Counted from the stretch's first letter, positions 1 to 10,025 are shown. The stretch: 64,000 nt of DNA from Acidimicrobiaceae bacterium (GCA_003162475.1 PMOI01000017.1:62001-126000); one strand, 5' to 3'. The notes: a model not told the origin generated them from the letters alone. A program made the numbers and translations.

Positions 1-1
1 A

Positions 2-193
2 GGACGCACCAATCAACTCCAGAACATAATGTTCACCAACACGTCGGAGGGTATGCAAACCTTGGAGAACAGCCTCGCGAAGCTCATCATCGAGGGTGTC
101 ATCACTTACGAGGACGCCATGGCGAACACGGCCCACCCGAAAGAACTCGTTCGTACCATCGAAGCGATGGACAAGTCATTCATTAAGGTATAA
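2..193 (+). CDS. pilT: PilT-like type IV pilus retraction ATPase, C-terminal fragment
   Basis: Only the last 63 codons are in the window; the gene enters from the left edge and stops at TAA 191-193. The fragment reads NQLQNIMFTNTSEGMQTLEN, then an S-L-A-K-L-I-I-E-G-V-I-T-Y-E-D-A-M stretch and a HPKEL segment. This is the typical end of PilT/PilB-type secretion ATPases, where a short Ser-Leu-Ala-x-Leu helix and 'GxITYEDA' precede the C-terminus. PilT hydrolyses ATP at the inner face of the membrane to pull pilin subunits out of the fibre. The nearby prepilin peptidase and a distal pilin gene support a type IV pilus system. PilT rather than PilB is inferred from the tail alone. Confidence 0.7.
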   Translation, partial: GRTNQLQNIMFTNTSEGMQTLENSLAKLIIEGVITYEDAMANTAHPKELVRTIEAMDKSFIKV

Positions 194-201
194 CTGACTG
201 A

Positions 202-912
202 GTGAGTCTTCATCGCGGTCCAACTCTTCCCTATCGGGTCGTCGCCGGCGTGACGCCGTGTTCTTCAGGCTGGCTCGTGCAAGGGGCGAAAATGGCGGGT
301 TCTACCTTTGCCCCCGAGCCCCCGCGCGTGTACGAGACGTTCCTCGAAATCCTCAGTGAACACCCCGCGTACGAAATTATTGTCATCAACGCACCAATTG
401 GCTATCTCGACACGCCAGCGATGGGCGCGAGAACGTGCGATCGAGAAGCTCGAGCCCTTGCGGGTCGGCGCGGCTCGACAATCCATAACGCACCTTCTCG
501 AGCCGTCTTAGACAATCTCATCGAAGTGAAGGGATCCGGCGTCGACGCCGTGACCGCGACCATGCTTCCGCACTACCGCGAAGTCGCCCTGGAGATGTCG
601 CCCTTTCGTCAACGACTGGTCTATGAGGGCCACCCCGAGTTGAGCTTCTTTCAGTTAAATGCTGACTCGTCAATGCAACGCTCGAAGAAGATCGAAGCCG
701 GACGTGACGAGCGCTTGGATGTTCTCGAGTCACATTTTCCCGCGTTTGACAAAGTCCTCGCCGACGAGATCAGCGAAGTGTCAGAGAAGCACCAATTCGA
801 CGCGTTGGCACTTCTTTGGACGGCTCGACGCGTCTTTGGGCACGCGGCCAAGCGCATACCGGTCGAACCAGAGTGGGACAGCGAAGGTCTGCGCATGGAG
901 ATCGTGTACTGA
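202..912 (+). CDS. DUF429 family protein (predicted RNase H-like fold)
   Basis: A 236-residue protein starting with GTG, 8 nt after the pilT stop, so probably co-transcribed. It has the DUF429 signature: an N-terminal 'VVAGVTPCSSGWLV' segment (family: GVDGxxxGWV), 'IIVINAPIGYLDT' near residue 60 (family: IAIDxPIGLP), then CDREARALAGRRGST and a HNAPSR motif. DUF429 proteins are predicted nuclease-like enzymes of unknown substrate. The usual acidic residue of 'GVDG' is Thr here and the second Asp is Asn (INAPIG), so catalytic competence is doubtful. Function unknown. Confidence 0.6.
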   Translation: MSLHRGPTLPYRVVAGVTPCSSGWLVQGAKMAGSTFAPEPPRVYETFLEILSEHPAYEIIVINAPIGYLDTPAMGARTCDREARALAGRRGSTIHNAPSRAVLDNLIEVKGSGVDAVTATMLPHYREVALEMSPFRQRLVYEGHPELSFFQLNADSSMQRSKKIEAGRDERLDVLESHFPAFDKVLADEISEVSEKHQFDALALLWTARRVFGHAAKRIPVEPEWDSEGLRMEIVY

Positions 913-988
913 CAGTCCCTAACGACTTGGTTCATCCGTTCATTCGCGTGGGGACACGACACGCACCACGCTGGGAGGCGAATGACAA

Positions 989-2542
989 TCAAGTCAGTAG
1001 CCGCCTTGGCTCCGCCTCATTGATCGAAATAGGCTCAGCGTCGGTAAGCAAGGTGGGCACTTTGAGCAGTGGTGTCACTGCGAGCACTAGCGCAGTGGGG
1101 ACGAGAACTACTTGCCACAGCCAATTCGGAACGTGAACGATGCTGTGGCTCAGTCCCCAGAGTGTCGATTCACACGTCAAGGCAACGACGATGATCCACA
1201 TCACTTTGTACAGGTGAACCCTGCGAACTGCGGCATCAAAGGCAGCGGATATGACCATTGCGCCAAGAAGAACGATCGGAATTGCGTGATAGAGGGGAAC
1301 CGTCCACGACGTCAGATTTGAGCTGAACCCGAGGTGAACGGGATTGAACGTCGCGGTCACCAGTGCGATCCAAGCTAGTAGAGGACCTCTGATTCGACCC
1401 ACCGCAACGTCGAGCACGAGAAGAGCAACGGCAACGGCCATGAAGTAGTAGCCAAAGAGGTTCTCCTCGAATATCAGACGGAGGGTAAGTGAGGTCGCAA
1501 TGAGAGAAATCAATGGGATCGAACTCAGCACGCGCGTGCCGAGTCGTCGCGACACCCACCAGGCAAACGCCATCGATGCCGCGACGGGAACGACACGTGA
1601 GATCTCGAAGAGAAGTGTGCCGTGCAGATTGGCCTCCCAGAGTACGGTCCCTCCCTTCGATTTAATATCGAGTCCCACGCGGCTGGAGCCGAGGAGTATC
1701 GTCTTCACCGCCCGTCCTGACGTGGCGACGATCAGAGGGACGTCAATCAGCGCAACGGCAAGTATCGCCCCGATGCCGAGCCTGATCCGACCCTGCGTCG
1801 GTGCGATGACGATCAAGGGAGCGATGACCAGAAGTGCGAACTGTTGCGAACAGAAGGCGAGTCCCAATAAGACACCAACCCAGAGCCATCGTTTCTTAAC
1901 GGAACACGCGACACCTCCCAAAATCAATCCCATCGCCAACAGGTCTTGAGGGTGGAAGTAAAGGGTAAGACAGTTCAGCACCGGTGGCGTGCCAGCAACC
2001 AAAAAGAGCGTCAATGACTCCCAACCCCGACGCCCGCGACCCGATACTCGAAGCAACGCAATTATTCCCGCCACGAGTACGGGCCACACCAAGTAACCAA
2101 GACGAACCGTCGGAAGAATGGCGCTGGATGTAGCCGACCAATCAAGCATGCCGTCGAACGCGTTGACGCACTGCGGACCAAGTTCATGTTGCGAGGGGAA
2201 GGCGACATCATGTCCAATCCGCAACAACGCCGCGGCGCCACCACTGATCAGAGGGTAGAGAGGCGCCACCAACGCGAAGGGATTCGTGATACTGCTGAAG
2301 TGGTGGTTTCCCGTCGGTGGGTACACGCACGTCAGATTCCCGTGTGCAATCGACCACGTCGAGTAGACGGACTCGGCCGCGTCACTCTCCGTTGGGCCTC
2401 CAAGTAAACCGGATAGTCCAACGAAAACCGCCGTAGCGCCGAACCAACTCATCACGCACCAGAAACTTGAGAGCGGACGATTGAGTGACTGGCGCAACCA
2501 AGCCGCAAGACCTGTGGAGCGATTGAGTTCGGTCCTCGTCAT
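989..2542 (-). CDS. polytopic membrane protein, GT87/DUF2029-like mannosyltransferase
   Basis: About 517 residues from the ATG at 2542; the frame stays open to 2746 but the added N-terminus is polar and unlike a membrane protein. Around ten hydrophobic segments follow a first membrane helix (residues ~22-50). Landmarks are the 'SVYSTWSIAHGNLTCVYPP' loop and 'YFHPQD' before another membrane segment, which resemble the periplasmic acidic loop and FHPQD-type motif of GT87 (polyprenyl-phosphate-mannose-dependent) enzymes. Such enzymes move mannose from a lipid carrier to glycans outside the membrane. It lies between pilus genes on the opposite strand and may serve pilin or surface glycosylation (inference). 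The start is not supported by a clear ribosome site. Confidence 0.55.
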   Translation of the reverse strand: MTRTELNRSTGLAAWLRQSLNRPLSSFWCVMSWFGATAVFVGLSGLLGGPTESDAAESVYSTWSIAHGNLTCVYPPTGNHHFSSITNPFALVAPLYPLISGGAAALLRIGHDVAFPSQHELGPQCVNAFDGMLDWSATSSAILPTVRLGYLVWPVLVAGIIALLRVSGRGRRGWESLTLFLVAGTPPVLNCLTLYFHPQDLLAMGLILGGVACSVKKRWLWVGVLLGLAFCSQQFALLVIAPLIVIAPTQGRIRLGIGAILAVALIDVPLIVATSGRAVKTILLGSSRVGLDIKSKGGTVLWEANLHGTLLFEISRVVPVAASMAFAWWVSRRLGTRVLSSIPLISLIATSLTLRLIFEENLFGYYFMAVAVALLVLDVAVGRIRGPLLAWIALVTATFNPVHLGFSSNLTSWTVPLYHAIPIVLLGAMVISAAFDAAVRRVHLYKVMWIIVVALTCESTLWGLSHSIVHVPNWLWQVVLVPTALVLAVTPLLKVPTLLTDAEPISINEAEPRRLLT

Positions 2543-2826
2543 CGATCTGAACTGGTACGCGTTGGTTTTGCTAGTCACTGACAAACCGCGGGCACGACAT
2601 TCATTGACTCCTCCGAAGGGTAACAATAGAGAATTCTCATCTTGGCCATCGTTGATATCGGCATGAGAATTGTCGTAACCGCTCAAATCTTGATTCAATG
2701 CACCTTGCCTTCGCGTTTCAAGATAGCCCTTCATCAAACTGCGCATCCAAGACGTCTCGTCGTGTTATCACAATGGCAATCCTCTGGATGACAGGCGTTC
2801 CTTCGCCTTTTCCTCGAGGACGCGTC

Positions 2827-3603
2827 CTAGTGGATCTGGGCAAACCAAGAAGTGACTTCGGGTCCGCTAAAGACAGCAAGCGCGGTGCCGAGCGCGAGGA
2901 AGACGCCATAAGGAATGGGTTGGTCGCGGGTCATCTTCTTCATCACGATGAGCGTCACCCCGACGACCGCGCCGATCAAATTGGCGGCGAAGAAGCCAAG
3001 GACGACGTAGCGCCAGCCGAGCCAACCGAGGCCGAGACCGAGCACCAGAGCGAGTCGTACGTCACCAAAACCAAGAACGCGCGGGCTGGCGAAGTTCATG
3101 ATGAAAAAGACGACGAACCAAGCGACGGAACAGATCACCGCCACGAGCAGGTCGTGCCATCCGTTGGTCTTGGCGGCAGCGAGGACCAGGAGTCCAGCCA
3201 CCGTGGCGAGCGTCGGATAGACGATTTTCTTCGGAAGTGTCAGATGTTCGAGATCGATCACGGCTAGTGCGAGCAGACCGGCGAACAGGATCAGAAACGC
3301 GGGGAGATCCCAGCGAAAGCCCATTCGGGCGGCAGCGCCGGCGAACAGGGCCGCTCCCGCGAGCTCCACGTAGAGGTACCGGGGCGAAATCGGAGAGTGG
3401 CAGCTCCGACAGCGGCCCCTGAGGAGCAACCACGACAAAACCGGAATATTGTCACGGTCCTTGATCGCAGCACCACACGTAGGGCATTTCGATCTCGGCG
3501 AGACGATGGACTCGTTTCTCGGCACACGGTAGATGACCACGTTCAAGAACGATCCAATGGCGAGTCCGAAGAGGGCGCACGCGCCAATAAGTACACCTAA
3601 CAT
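2827..3603 (-). CDS. pilD: prepilin peptidase / N-methyltransferase (A24A family)
   Basis: 258 residues with the full family layout. After a first membrane helix with 'GSFLNVVIYRVP' come two CxxC pairs (Cys40/43 and Cys65/68) of the cytoplasmic zinc-type loop, and the two catalytic aspartates Asp117 (VIDLEH) and Asp181 (GFGD). It is a polytopic inner-membrane enzyme that cuts the leader of type IV prepilins before Phe/Met+1 and, in the long form with the CxxC loop, N-methylates the new end. Likely substrates include the GFSLIELL pilin encoded at 53366-54067. It is transcribed on the minus strand, ahead of the GT87-like gene with about 285 nt between them. Confidence 0.93.
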   Translation of the reverse strand: MLGVLIGACALFGLAIGSFLNVVIYRVPRNESIVSPRSKCPTCGAAIKDRDNIPVLSWLLLRGRCRSCHSPISPRYLYVELAGAALFAGAAARMGFRWDLPAFLILFAGLLALAVIDLEHLTLPKKIVYPTLATVAGLLVLAAAKTNGWHDLLVAVICSVAWFVVFFIMNFASPRVLGFGDVRLALVLGLGLGWLGWRYVVLGFFAANLIGAVVGVTLIVMKKMTRDQPIPYGVFLALGTALAVFSGPEVTSWFAQIH

Positions 3604-3866
3604 TCCGGACGTCTCTTTCGGCTCACGCGGCTTTTGAACTCCAGCCGAGGTTGGCTTCCCATCAGATAAGCACGCCCATGAGGCTCACGATCTCGGTCAC
3701 GTCAGTTCTCGAATCTGTTGTCACGGATCGGTCGCCCGTCATCCCTGTCGTCCACCAGGACGGGATACTCCCTTAATTATGCACCGTATCCAATTATAGT
3801 TTGGGGAGGATCGGTGTAGCTCCGAATTGGTTACAGTACAAGTTCGTAGAGTCGAAAGGACCTTCA

Positions 3867-6770
3867 GTGGGAAACGTCGTTGGTCACCGGTACAGGTACG
3901 GCGCGAGTTTCGTCGACCAGGAATCGGGCGTGCGCTTTGAGGGCCATCACCCGATGGAACGACCAGATCTCTGGCAGGTCTATTTAGACGGCGCCGAGGG
4001 CATCTACCGCAGCCGAGGTTTCGAAGAGACCCTCCGCCGGCGCGACTTCGAGGATGGAAGCGGCGTTCCGCTTTTCTTCCTCGGTTTTGCACCCAATGGC
4101 GAGGCCGTCGCCGGCGTACGGTTCCACGGACCACTTGAGGGAAGTCACCAGGCGTTTCTGATCGAAGAGATGTCGGAGTCGCCAGAGATCGACGAGATCG
4201 CCGCCGTCATCGACAAAGAAGTGCGCCTCGGTGCTATCGAAAGTAAGGGCGCCTGGTCGAAGGGCGAAGCCGTTATCGGCGTGCACCTGGCGATGACCAT
4301 GTCGAGGTGTTTCATCCACGCGATGAATTGGCTCAGTGCGGAGTTCGCCATCGCGGCTGTGTCCGACCGTTTACTTCCCTTGGCAGAGTTCATCGGCGCC
4401 AAGATGGTGGGAACGCAATCGGTGCCGTTCCCCGACGAGCGCTACCGTACGGTCGCCGTGTGTTTTCGCCGTACGTTGAGTTACGAACTGAGTTCGCCAG
4501 CCAATCAGCAGGCTCTTCGCTTGGAAGGCGAACAGCTCTCACGTGGTCCTATTTCAATCGGCGTGGGTGTACTCGAGGCCGAGTCCACGAGCACGCAGTC
4601 TCGACGCCCACTAGTGCTTGACGTCACCGAGCGTGCCCAGCGTGAAGTCCTGCGAGTACTGCGAGCCGATCCGTCGCTCCAGATCATCGACCGCTTCGAA
4701 GAACAGCGCGAGCAACTCGCCGAGGTGAAGCCCACGCCCTCGCGCAAACTCTTTGACGAGGGGCAGCGATGGGTCTACTATCCCTGGCGCCGAGCGGTAG
4801 TTCGACTCCTTGGACCACGCGCCTTTTCGGCGGTGCGACTCGACCGCAACCACAACAAGGTGACCCGAGACGAACAAGCACGTCTGCGCACGCTGTCCGT
4901 TGGCGTCGTTGGGGTGAGTGCGGGCCACTCAATCGCCCACATTCTCGCGATGGAGGGGCTAGCTGGCGAGATTCGTCTGGCCGACTTCGACACCATCGAG
5001 TTGTCAAATTTGAATCGCATCCCCGCGAGCGTGCTCGACCTTGGCGTCAACAAGGCCATTGTGGCGGCGCGACGAATCGCCGAGATCGACCCGTACCTGC
5101 GCGTGATCGTCATGCCCGAGGGCATTCACGCCGACAACCTCGACACCTTCCTCGACGGCCTCGACTTGGTCATCGAGGAGTGCGACTCACTCGACGTGAA
5201 ATTCCTGGTCCGAGAGGCCGCGCGAGCGCGCGGTATCCCGGTGATCATGGAGACCAGTGACCGTGGAGTCCTCGACGTCGAACGCTACGACCTCGAACCC
5301 CATCGCCCAATATTCCACGGACTCTTGGGCGACATGGACTCGTCCAAGTTGGCGGGCCTCTCGCTCGCCGACAAGGGACCTTTCGTGTTACGCATGCTCG
5401 GGGCCAACGAAATCTCATCACGCGGGGCCGCGACGGTCTTCGAACTCGGTCAAACCGTCACCGGTTGGCCACAGCTCGCGAGCGAAGTCACTCTCGGCGC
5501 GGTCACCACCGCGGCGGCGGTTCGTCGCTTCGGCCTCGAGGGCGATCTACCTTCGGGTCGCATCCGCTTCGACGTCGAGGAGATCCTTTCAGGCCTCTCG
5601 CCCGTTGAGGTGTCCACGTCGGGCGAGGCGGCCCTGCTCACGCCGCCACCAGAAGACCCGCCTCTCGAGAGCACCGATCCCATCGAACTCATCGTCGACG
5701 CGGCCCGTCGAGCGCCTTCGGGCGGCAACGTTCAACCGTGGCGCTTCGAAGCCAACGACGACGAGGTCCGCTTCTACGTCGTTCCCGAGCGCAGCACGAA
5801 CGCCATGGACGTTCGCCTTCGCGGGAGTTACGTGGCGCTCGGTGCTTCGCTCTTCAACGCTCTCGCGACGGCGGCGTCGCTCAAGCGTCTGGGCTTGGTG
5901 AAGCTCTTCCCCGAAGGTACGAACTCGCACCACGTCGCCACCATGAAGCTTGGAACGCAGATCGACGCGGGGATGGCCCGCCTGGCGCCCTTCGTGCACA
6001 CGCGCACGGTCAACCGTCGCATGGGCAGCCCCACGCCGATCGACGAGGCCACCGTGTCAATGTTGAGTCGCGGTGTCGAACGTGAAGGGGCTCGCCTGCG
6101 CTTCGTGACCGGTCGCGACCAGATCGAGGAGTGCGCTGCCCTCCTCGCCGAGTCCGATCGACTTCGATTCCTCATCCCAACCGTCCACCAAGACATGCTC
6201 GACGAGCTGCGCTGGCCCGGACGTGACACGCTCGAAGAGGGTATGGACGTACGGACGCTCGAGATGGACCCCGCGAGCCTTGGTGCGCTGCAACTGGTCG
6301 GACGTTCGGACGTGATGGAGCACCTCGTCGACTGGCGCGGTGGCGCGGCGCTCGGCCTGCGTACCCGAGCCATGGTGAGCTCGAGTTCCGGAATAGCCGT
6401 CATCACGATTCCGCGTGCCGATCCGACGTGGTACGTGCGCGGCGGCGCGGCGATCGAACGCTTCTGGCTGGGCGCCGAGCTGCGCGGTCTCGCGGTGCAG
6501 CCGGTGTCGCCCCTCTTCCTCTACGCCACGGACGAGAAGGACCTCTTGAACCTGGGCGGCGAGCGCCACCTCGACGAACTCTACGAACTCTCTCAGCGCT
6601 TCAACAAAGTCTGGGACCTCGACGACGGCGAGACAATCGCGATGGTAATGCGGGTTATTCACGCGGCCCCACCCTCGGTGCGAAGTGTTCGTCGACCCCT
6701 GAGTCACGTCCTTATTCGTGACCTTGAACCCATCGCCCTGAGCGCACCCATAAATACCTACAATCTGTAA
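3867..6770 (+). CDS. Rv1355c-type fusion: GNAT/FeeM-like N-domain, ThiF/E1 domain, nitroreductase domain
   Basis: A 967-residue protein. GTG 3867 is preferred because AAAGGA lies 6 nt upstream; an in-frame TTG at 3801 has no such site. Residues ~1-230 look like an N-acyltransferase/autoinducer-synthase-type GNAT fold (inference). Residues ~330-530 are a ThiF/MoeB/E1 Rossmann domain with 'GVSAGHSIA' and 'ADFDTIELSNLNRIP'; no zinc CxxC pairs are seen, so it is not a standard MoeB. From ~600 to the end lies a nitroreductase-like domain beginning 'AARRAPSGGNVQPWRF', the FMN-binding signature. Mycobacterium tuberculosis Rv1355c (annotated MoeY) combines the E1 and nitroreductase parts. Substrate unknown. 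The gene stands directly upstream of the c-di-GMP block. Confidence 0.7.
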   Translation: MGNVVGHRYRYGASFVDQESGVRFEGHHPMERPDLWQVYLDGAEGIYRSRGFEETLRRRDFEDGSGVPLFFLGFAPNGEAVAGVRFHGPLEGSHQAFLIEEMSESPEIDEIAAVIDKEVRLGAIESKGAWSKGEAVIGVHLAMTMSRCFIHAMNWLSAEFAIAAVSDRLLPLAEFIGAKMVGTQSVPFPDERYRTVAVCFRRTLSYELSSPANQQALRLEGEQLSRGPISIGVGVLEAESTSTQSRRPLVLDVTERAQREVLRVLRADPSLQIIDRFEEQREQLAEVKPTPSRKLFDEGQRWVYYPWRRAVVRLLGPRAFSAVRLDRNHNKVTRDEQARLRTLSVGVVGVSAGHSIAHILAMEGLAGEIRLADFDTIELSNLNRIPASVLDLGVNKAIVAARRIAEIDPYLRVIVMPEGIHADNLDTFLDGLDLVIEECDSLDVKFLVREAARARGIPVIMETSDRGVLDVERYDLEPHRPIFHGLLGDMDSSKLAGLSLADKGPFVLRMLGANEISSRGAATVFELGQTVTGWPQLASEVTLGAVTTAAAVRRFGLEGDLPSGRIRFDVEEILSGLSPVEVSTSGEAALLTPPPEDPPLESTDPIELIVDAARRAPSGGNVQPWRFEANDDEVRFYVVPERSTNAMDVRLRGSYVALGASLFNALATAASLKRLGLVKLFPEGTNSHHVATMKLGTQIDAGMARLAPFVHTRTVNRRMGSPTPIDEATVSMLSRGVEREGARLRFVTGRDQIEECAALLAESDRLRFLIPTVHQDMLDELRWPGRDTLEEGMDVRTLEMDPASLGALQLVGRSDVMEHLVDWRGGAALGLRTRAMVSSSSGIAVITIPRADPTWYVRGGAAIERFWLGAELRGLAVQPVSPLFLYATDEKDLLNLGGERHLDELYELSQRFNKVWDLDDGETIAMVMRVIHAAPPSVRSVRRPLSHVLIRDLEPIALSAPINTYNL

Positions 6771-6900
6771 GGTTTCTTCGCGACTGGGACGTAGGATGCC
6801 CTAAAGGTCGCTATTTCGTTGCAAAATATCTTCCTTCGATGTCAAGGGGGTACTGCTATTCTCGTACTTCAGGCCATTTAGAGGTTAAGGCGGTTCGTCC

Positions 6901-9207
6901 GTGGGTGATCTCACGCATTCAGACGCGTGGAAAGTAGGCGACGAGGCTCGACTCGTCGTCGAGACACTCCGTCACGTCACGCCCCGGGCTGAAATCGTCG
7001 CGGTGATCACCAATTCTGACCACCCAATTCCCGGCTTTGACATCGAGCCACTCGTCGGCCCCAAGGCTAAAGAGGCCTTCGATCTGATCCGTGAACGCGT
7101 CCAGGGACAACTCAGCGGCAAGGAGCAGTTAGGTTCCTTTTCTTGGACGATTTTGGGTACTGAATGGGGTGTACTCGTTGACGCGATCGAGTTGCTCAAC
7201 GGCAACATCGTCGGCGCCCTCATCGTCGCTCGACACGGTCGGGTGTGGTCCCAAAGAGAGGTCTCCATCGCTCGAGCGTTCGGGGGACTGTTCGGTAAGG
7301 TCGCCTCCCAGACGACGCGCGAGGGCACCCTCTTGCACCAGCGACGACTGGACGAACTGGTTAGTCAGGTCGCCGAACGACTGATGTCGGCCACTCTCGA
7401 CAACCGCAAAGAGGTCCTCGGCTGGACGACGCGCGTGCTGGCGGAGTTCCTCGACTCCGACGTGGCCTTCCTGCGGCGCCACGACCACGTACGAGGTCTG
7501 TCCATTCTCGAAGCCGAGTGGCCGATTCGCGACGACTTCACCGGGCCCGATCCCCTGGGCGAAGTGCGCTTCGATGCCGACCCCATCTTCATGGCCACGA
7601 AGGACCTGCGCGAACCATACTTACCGGGTATAAAGGACGACTCCGGCGAGTTCATGGAGCGCGTCGAAAAGGGTACGGGCGAGACGCTCGTGGCGGGCGC
7701 CGCGGTCCCGCTGCTCCTCGGCGACTCGACGTGGGGAATCCTTGGTTTCATCCACTTCGGCCTGCGAGCGTGGGTCCCCGCGGAGATCAACGCCCTCCAG
7801 GCCGTGGCGTCCATGTTGGTGCAGCTGCAGGCACGTATCGACGCGGAAGAGCGCACGGCCCACATCGCGCACCACGACGACCTCACCGACCTACCGAATC
7901 GACGCGCACTGCTTCGAGAGTTGAAGCTTCGTCGAGAGGCGCGCCGCGACACCGCCGTGATGATTATCGACCTCGACCGATTCAAGGTCCTGAACGACTT
8001 TCTAGGTCACGCCAACGGTGACCGGTTGCTCATCACGATCGCCGACCGCATTCGCACCAGTATTCGCGTCAACGACTACTGCGCCCGACTCGGCGGCGAC
8101 GAGTTCGTGGTCCTGCTCGACGAAGCGCACAGCGCCATGGAGGTGCTCGCCAGCGCCTATCGACTCCTCGAACTAGTGGCGGCGCCGGTCGACCTCGGTG
8201 GTCAACAGTTCAGTCACACCGCGAGTATCGGTATCGCCATCGCCACCGCGGGCTCCGACCAGACCGATTCGGACATTCTGGCCTGCGCCGACGGCGCCAT
8301 GTACGTCGCCAAGGCCCGGGGCCGCAACAAGGCCGTTCTGCACGACGAGGAGATGCGCGCCACGCTCGACGAACGCTCTCGCATGGAGATCATGCTCCGC
8401 GACGCGCTCGAGCAGGGCGAACTGCGATTGCACTACCAGCCCGAGGTCGACATCCGAACCGGAGAACTGCTCTCGGTCGAGGCGCTCGTGCGCTGGCAGC
8501 ACCCGACGCGCGGAATGTTGAACGCAGCGGAGTTCATCACCGTCGCCGAAGAGACCGGACTCGTACTCACCATCGGTCGCTGGGTCTTCGCCGAAGCGTG
8601 TCGCCAACTCGCCACCTGGCGCAAGGAGTACCCCGACCTCGCGCTCATCGTGCGCGTCAACATGTCGCCCGCCGAGTTCGCCGCGACGGACCTCGTGGAG
8701 TTCGTGGAGAACTGCCTGCAGGTGAACAACATCCCTGGCGAACGTCTCTGCATCGAGATCACCGAGTACGCCGTGGTGGAAGAGCCCGAGAAGACGGCGA
8801 ACATCCTGCGCGGCTTTCGCAAGATGGGCGTCGAAATCGCTATCGACGACTTCGGTACGGGCTTCGCGTCGATGACCGAACTGAAGCACCTTCCGGTTGA
8901 CCTCTTGAAGTTGGACATGAGTTTCGTCGAAGGCATCACCACTGACGCCTACGACCGCGCCATCGTCGAGTCGATCATCCGCCTCGGCCACGCGCTCGAC
9001 CTGGGCGTCACCGCTGAGGGCATCGAACACAGCGAGATTATCGACGAGCTCCTCGTCCTCGGTTGCCATCGGGGCCAGGGCTACCTCATCTCGCGACCAG
9101 TTGAGCCGTCGGAACTCCAACCCATGCTCAGCGCGGGCCGTGTTCCCCTCTCGCTTCTTCACCCCCTTGACGAAACGACGCGCGGTCTTACGAGCGCCAA
9201 GTCGTGA
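6901..9207 (+). CDS. GAF-GGDEF-EAL bifunctional-type c-di-GMP enzyme
   Basis: 768 residues from GTG. Two GAF-like regions (~10-140 and ~150-310) precede a diguanylate cyclase domain with intact GGDEF (~residue 398) and an I-site RVND five residues before it. A phosphodiesterase domain follows with EALVRW (~525), NMSPAEF, EITEY, IDDFGTG, KLD and AEGIE, that is, all metal and substrate residues expected of an active EAL. The protein can therefore both make and break cyclic di-GMP; which activity dominates cannot be read from the sequence. It is soluble, with no membrane segment seen. Its TGA overlaps the GTG of the next gene, so the two are translationally coupled. Confidence 0.92.
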   Translation: MGDLTHSDAWKVGDEARLVVETLRHVTPRAEIVAVITNSDHPIPGFDIEPLVGPKAKEAFDLIRERVQGQLSGKEQLGSFSWTILGTEWGVLVDAIELLNGNIVGALIVARHGRVWSQREVSIARAFGGLFGKVASQTTREGTLLHQRRLDELVSQVAERLMSATLDNRKEVLGWTTRVLAEFLDSDVAFLRRHDHVRGLSILEAEWPIRDDFTGPDPLGEVRFDADPIFMATKDLREPYLPGIKDDSGEFMERVEKGTGETLVAGAAVPLLLGDSTWGILGFIHFGLRAWVPAEINALQAVASMLVQLQARIDAEERTAHIAHHDDLTDLPNRRALLRELKLRREARRDTAVMIIDLDRFKVLNDFLGHANGDRLLITIADRIRTSIRVNDYCARLGGDEFVVLLDEAHSAMEVLASAYRLLELVAAPVDLGGQQFSHTASIGIAIATAGSDQTDSDILACADGAMYVAKARGRNKAVLHDEEMRATLDERSRMEIMLRDALEQGELRLHYQPEVDIRTGELLSVEALVRWQHPTRGMLNAAEFITVAEETGLVLTIGRWVFAEACRQLATWRKEYPDLALIVRVNMSPAEFAATDLVEFVENCLQVNNIPGERLCIEITEYAVVEEPEKTANILRGFRKMGVEIAIDDFGTGFASMTELKHLPVDLLKLDMSFVEGITTDAYDRAIVESIIRLGHALDLGVTAEGIEHSEIIDELLVLGCHRGQGYLISRPVEPSELQPMLSAGRVPLSLLHPLDETTRGLTSAKS

Positions 9208-10025
9208 GCCCTTTCATGGAAGGAGCGTCCGACGGCGCGGAGAGTGCGAGCCAACCCTACGAACCGTGGCTCTTTCAGACGATGCTCGACGAGCTCTCGG
9301 TCAGCGAGTTGGGCATCGGCTTCATCTACTCGGTACTCGACCTCCTCGTAGAGCGCTACGCGCTGCGTGACGCCGTCGTCGTTCTCGTCCACGAGTCCTT
9401 TGGCGCGCAGCTCTTTCGCGCCGGCGGCGGTGCCATCAGCGTCGACATGGCGGCGCGCCTCGGGACCGTGCCGGGCGTGTACTGCGAACCCGACATCGTG
9501 CCCCTCGTCGAACGCGACGCCATGCGCACCGCGTGTCAACTCGCGCTCTCGCTGCACCTGGCGCGCTTTAGCGCTGCCCACGACCCGCTCACCAACATCG
9601 CCAATCGGCGCACCTTCGACAGCGCGTTACAAGCCGCGACCGTGCGCAGCGCGCGTTACGGCTGGGCCTTCACGCTGGTGCTCGCGGACCTCGACGGCTT
9701 CAAGATCGTGAACGACACCATGGGCCACGCCTTCGGTGACGACCTCTTGCGCCAGTTCGGACTCGCGATGCGACGCTCGGTGCGAAGCGGCGACCTCGCC
9801 GCGCGCATCGGTGGTGACGAGTTCGCCGTCATTCTTTCCAATGCCGACGGGCACGATTCCTCAGGTTTCACCGACCGTCTGCGGAGCCATTTAGGCTCCG
9901 CGCGCGACCATGTAGGATTCACCATCGGCACCGCGTCATCGCCCCGCGACTCAACGGAACCCGCCGAGTTGTTCCGTATCGCCGATGCCCGACTCTACGA
10001 GAAGAAGGGATTGAATCACCGATGA
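9204..10025 (+). CDS. diguanylate cyclase with unusual N-terminal sensor domain
   Basis: 273 residues; GTG 9204 overlaps the previous stop (GTGA). The C-terminal half is a GGDEF domain: 'HDPLTNIANRRTF', 'ADLDGFKIVNDTMGHAFGD', an RSGD I-site and 'ARIGGDEFAVIL', all consistent with an active cyclase subject to product inhibition. The N-terminal ~115 residues hold an uncommon domain with the pattern LGIGFIYSxLxLLVERxxL and GTVPGVYCEP. A clear copy of this domain is fused to a membrane segment in the protein encoded at 21482-22432. The domain is probably GAF-like (inference). It is the middle gene of a three-gene overlapping operon. Confidence 0.9.
   Translation: MSPFMEGASDGAESASQPYEPWLFQTMLDELSVSELGIGFIYSVLDLLVERYALRDAVVVLVHESFGAQLFRAGGGAISVDMAARLGTVPGVYCEPDIVPLVERDAMRTACQLALSLHLARFSAAHDPLTNIANRRTFDSALQAATVRSARYGWAFTLVLADLDGFKIVNDTMGHAFGDDLLRQFGLAMRRSVRSGDLAARIGGDEFAVILSNADGHDSSGFTDRLRSHLGSARDHVGFTIGTASSPRDSTEPAELFRIADARLYEKKGLNHR

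Noticed and set aside
8173..9162. Minus-strand 329-codon frame
   Set aside because: Antisense shadow of the GGDEF-EAL gene; no start site, and the text is low-complexity His/Asp/Arg-rich.
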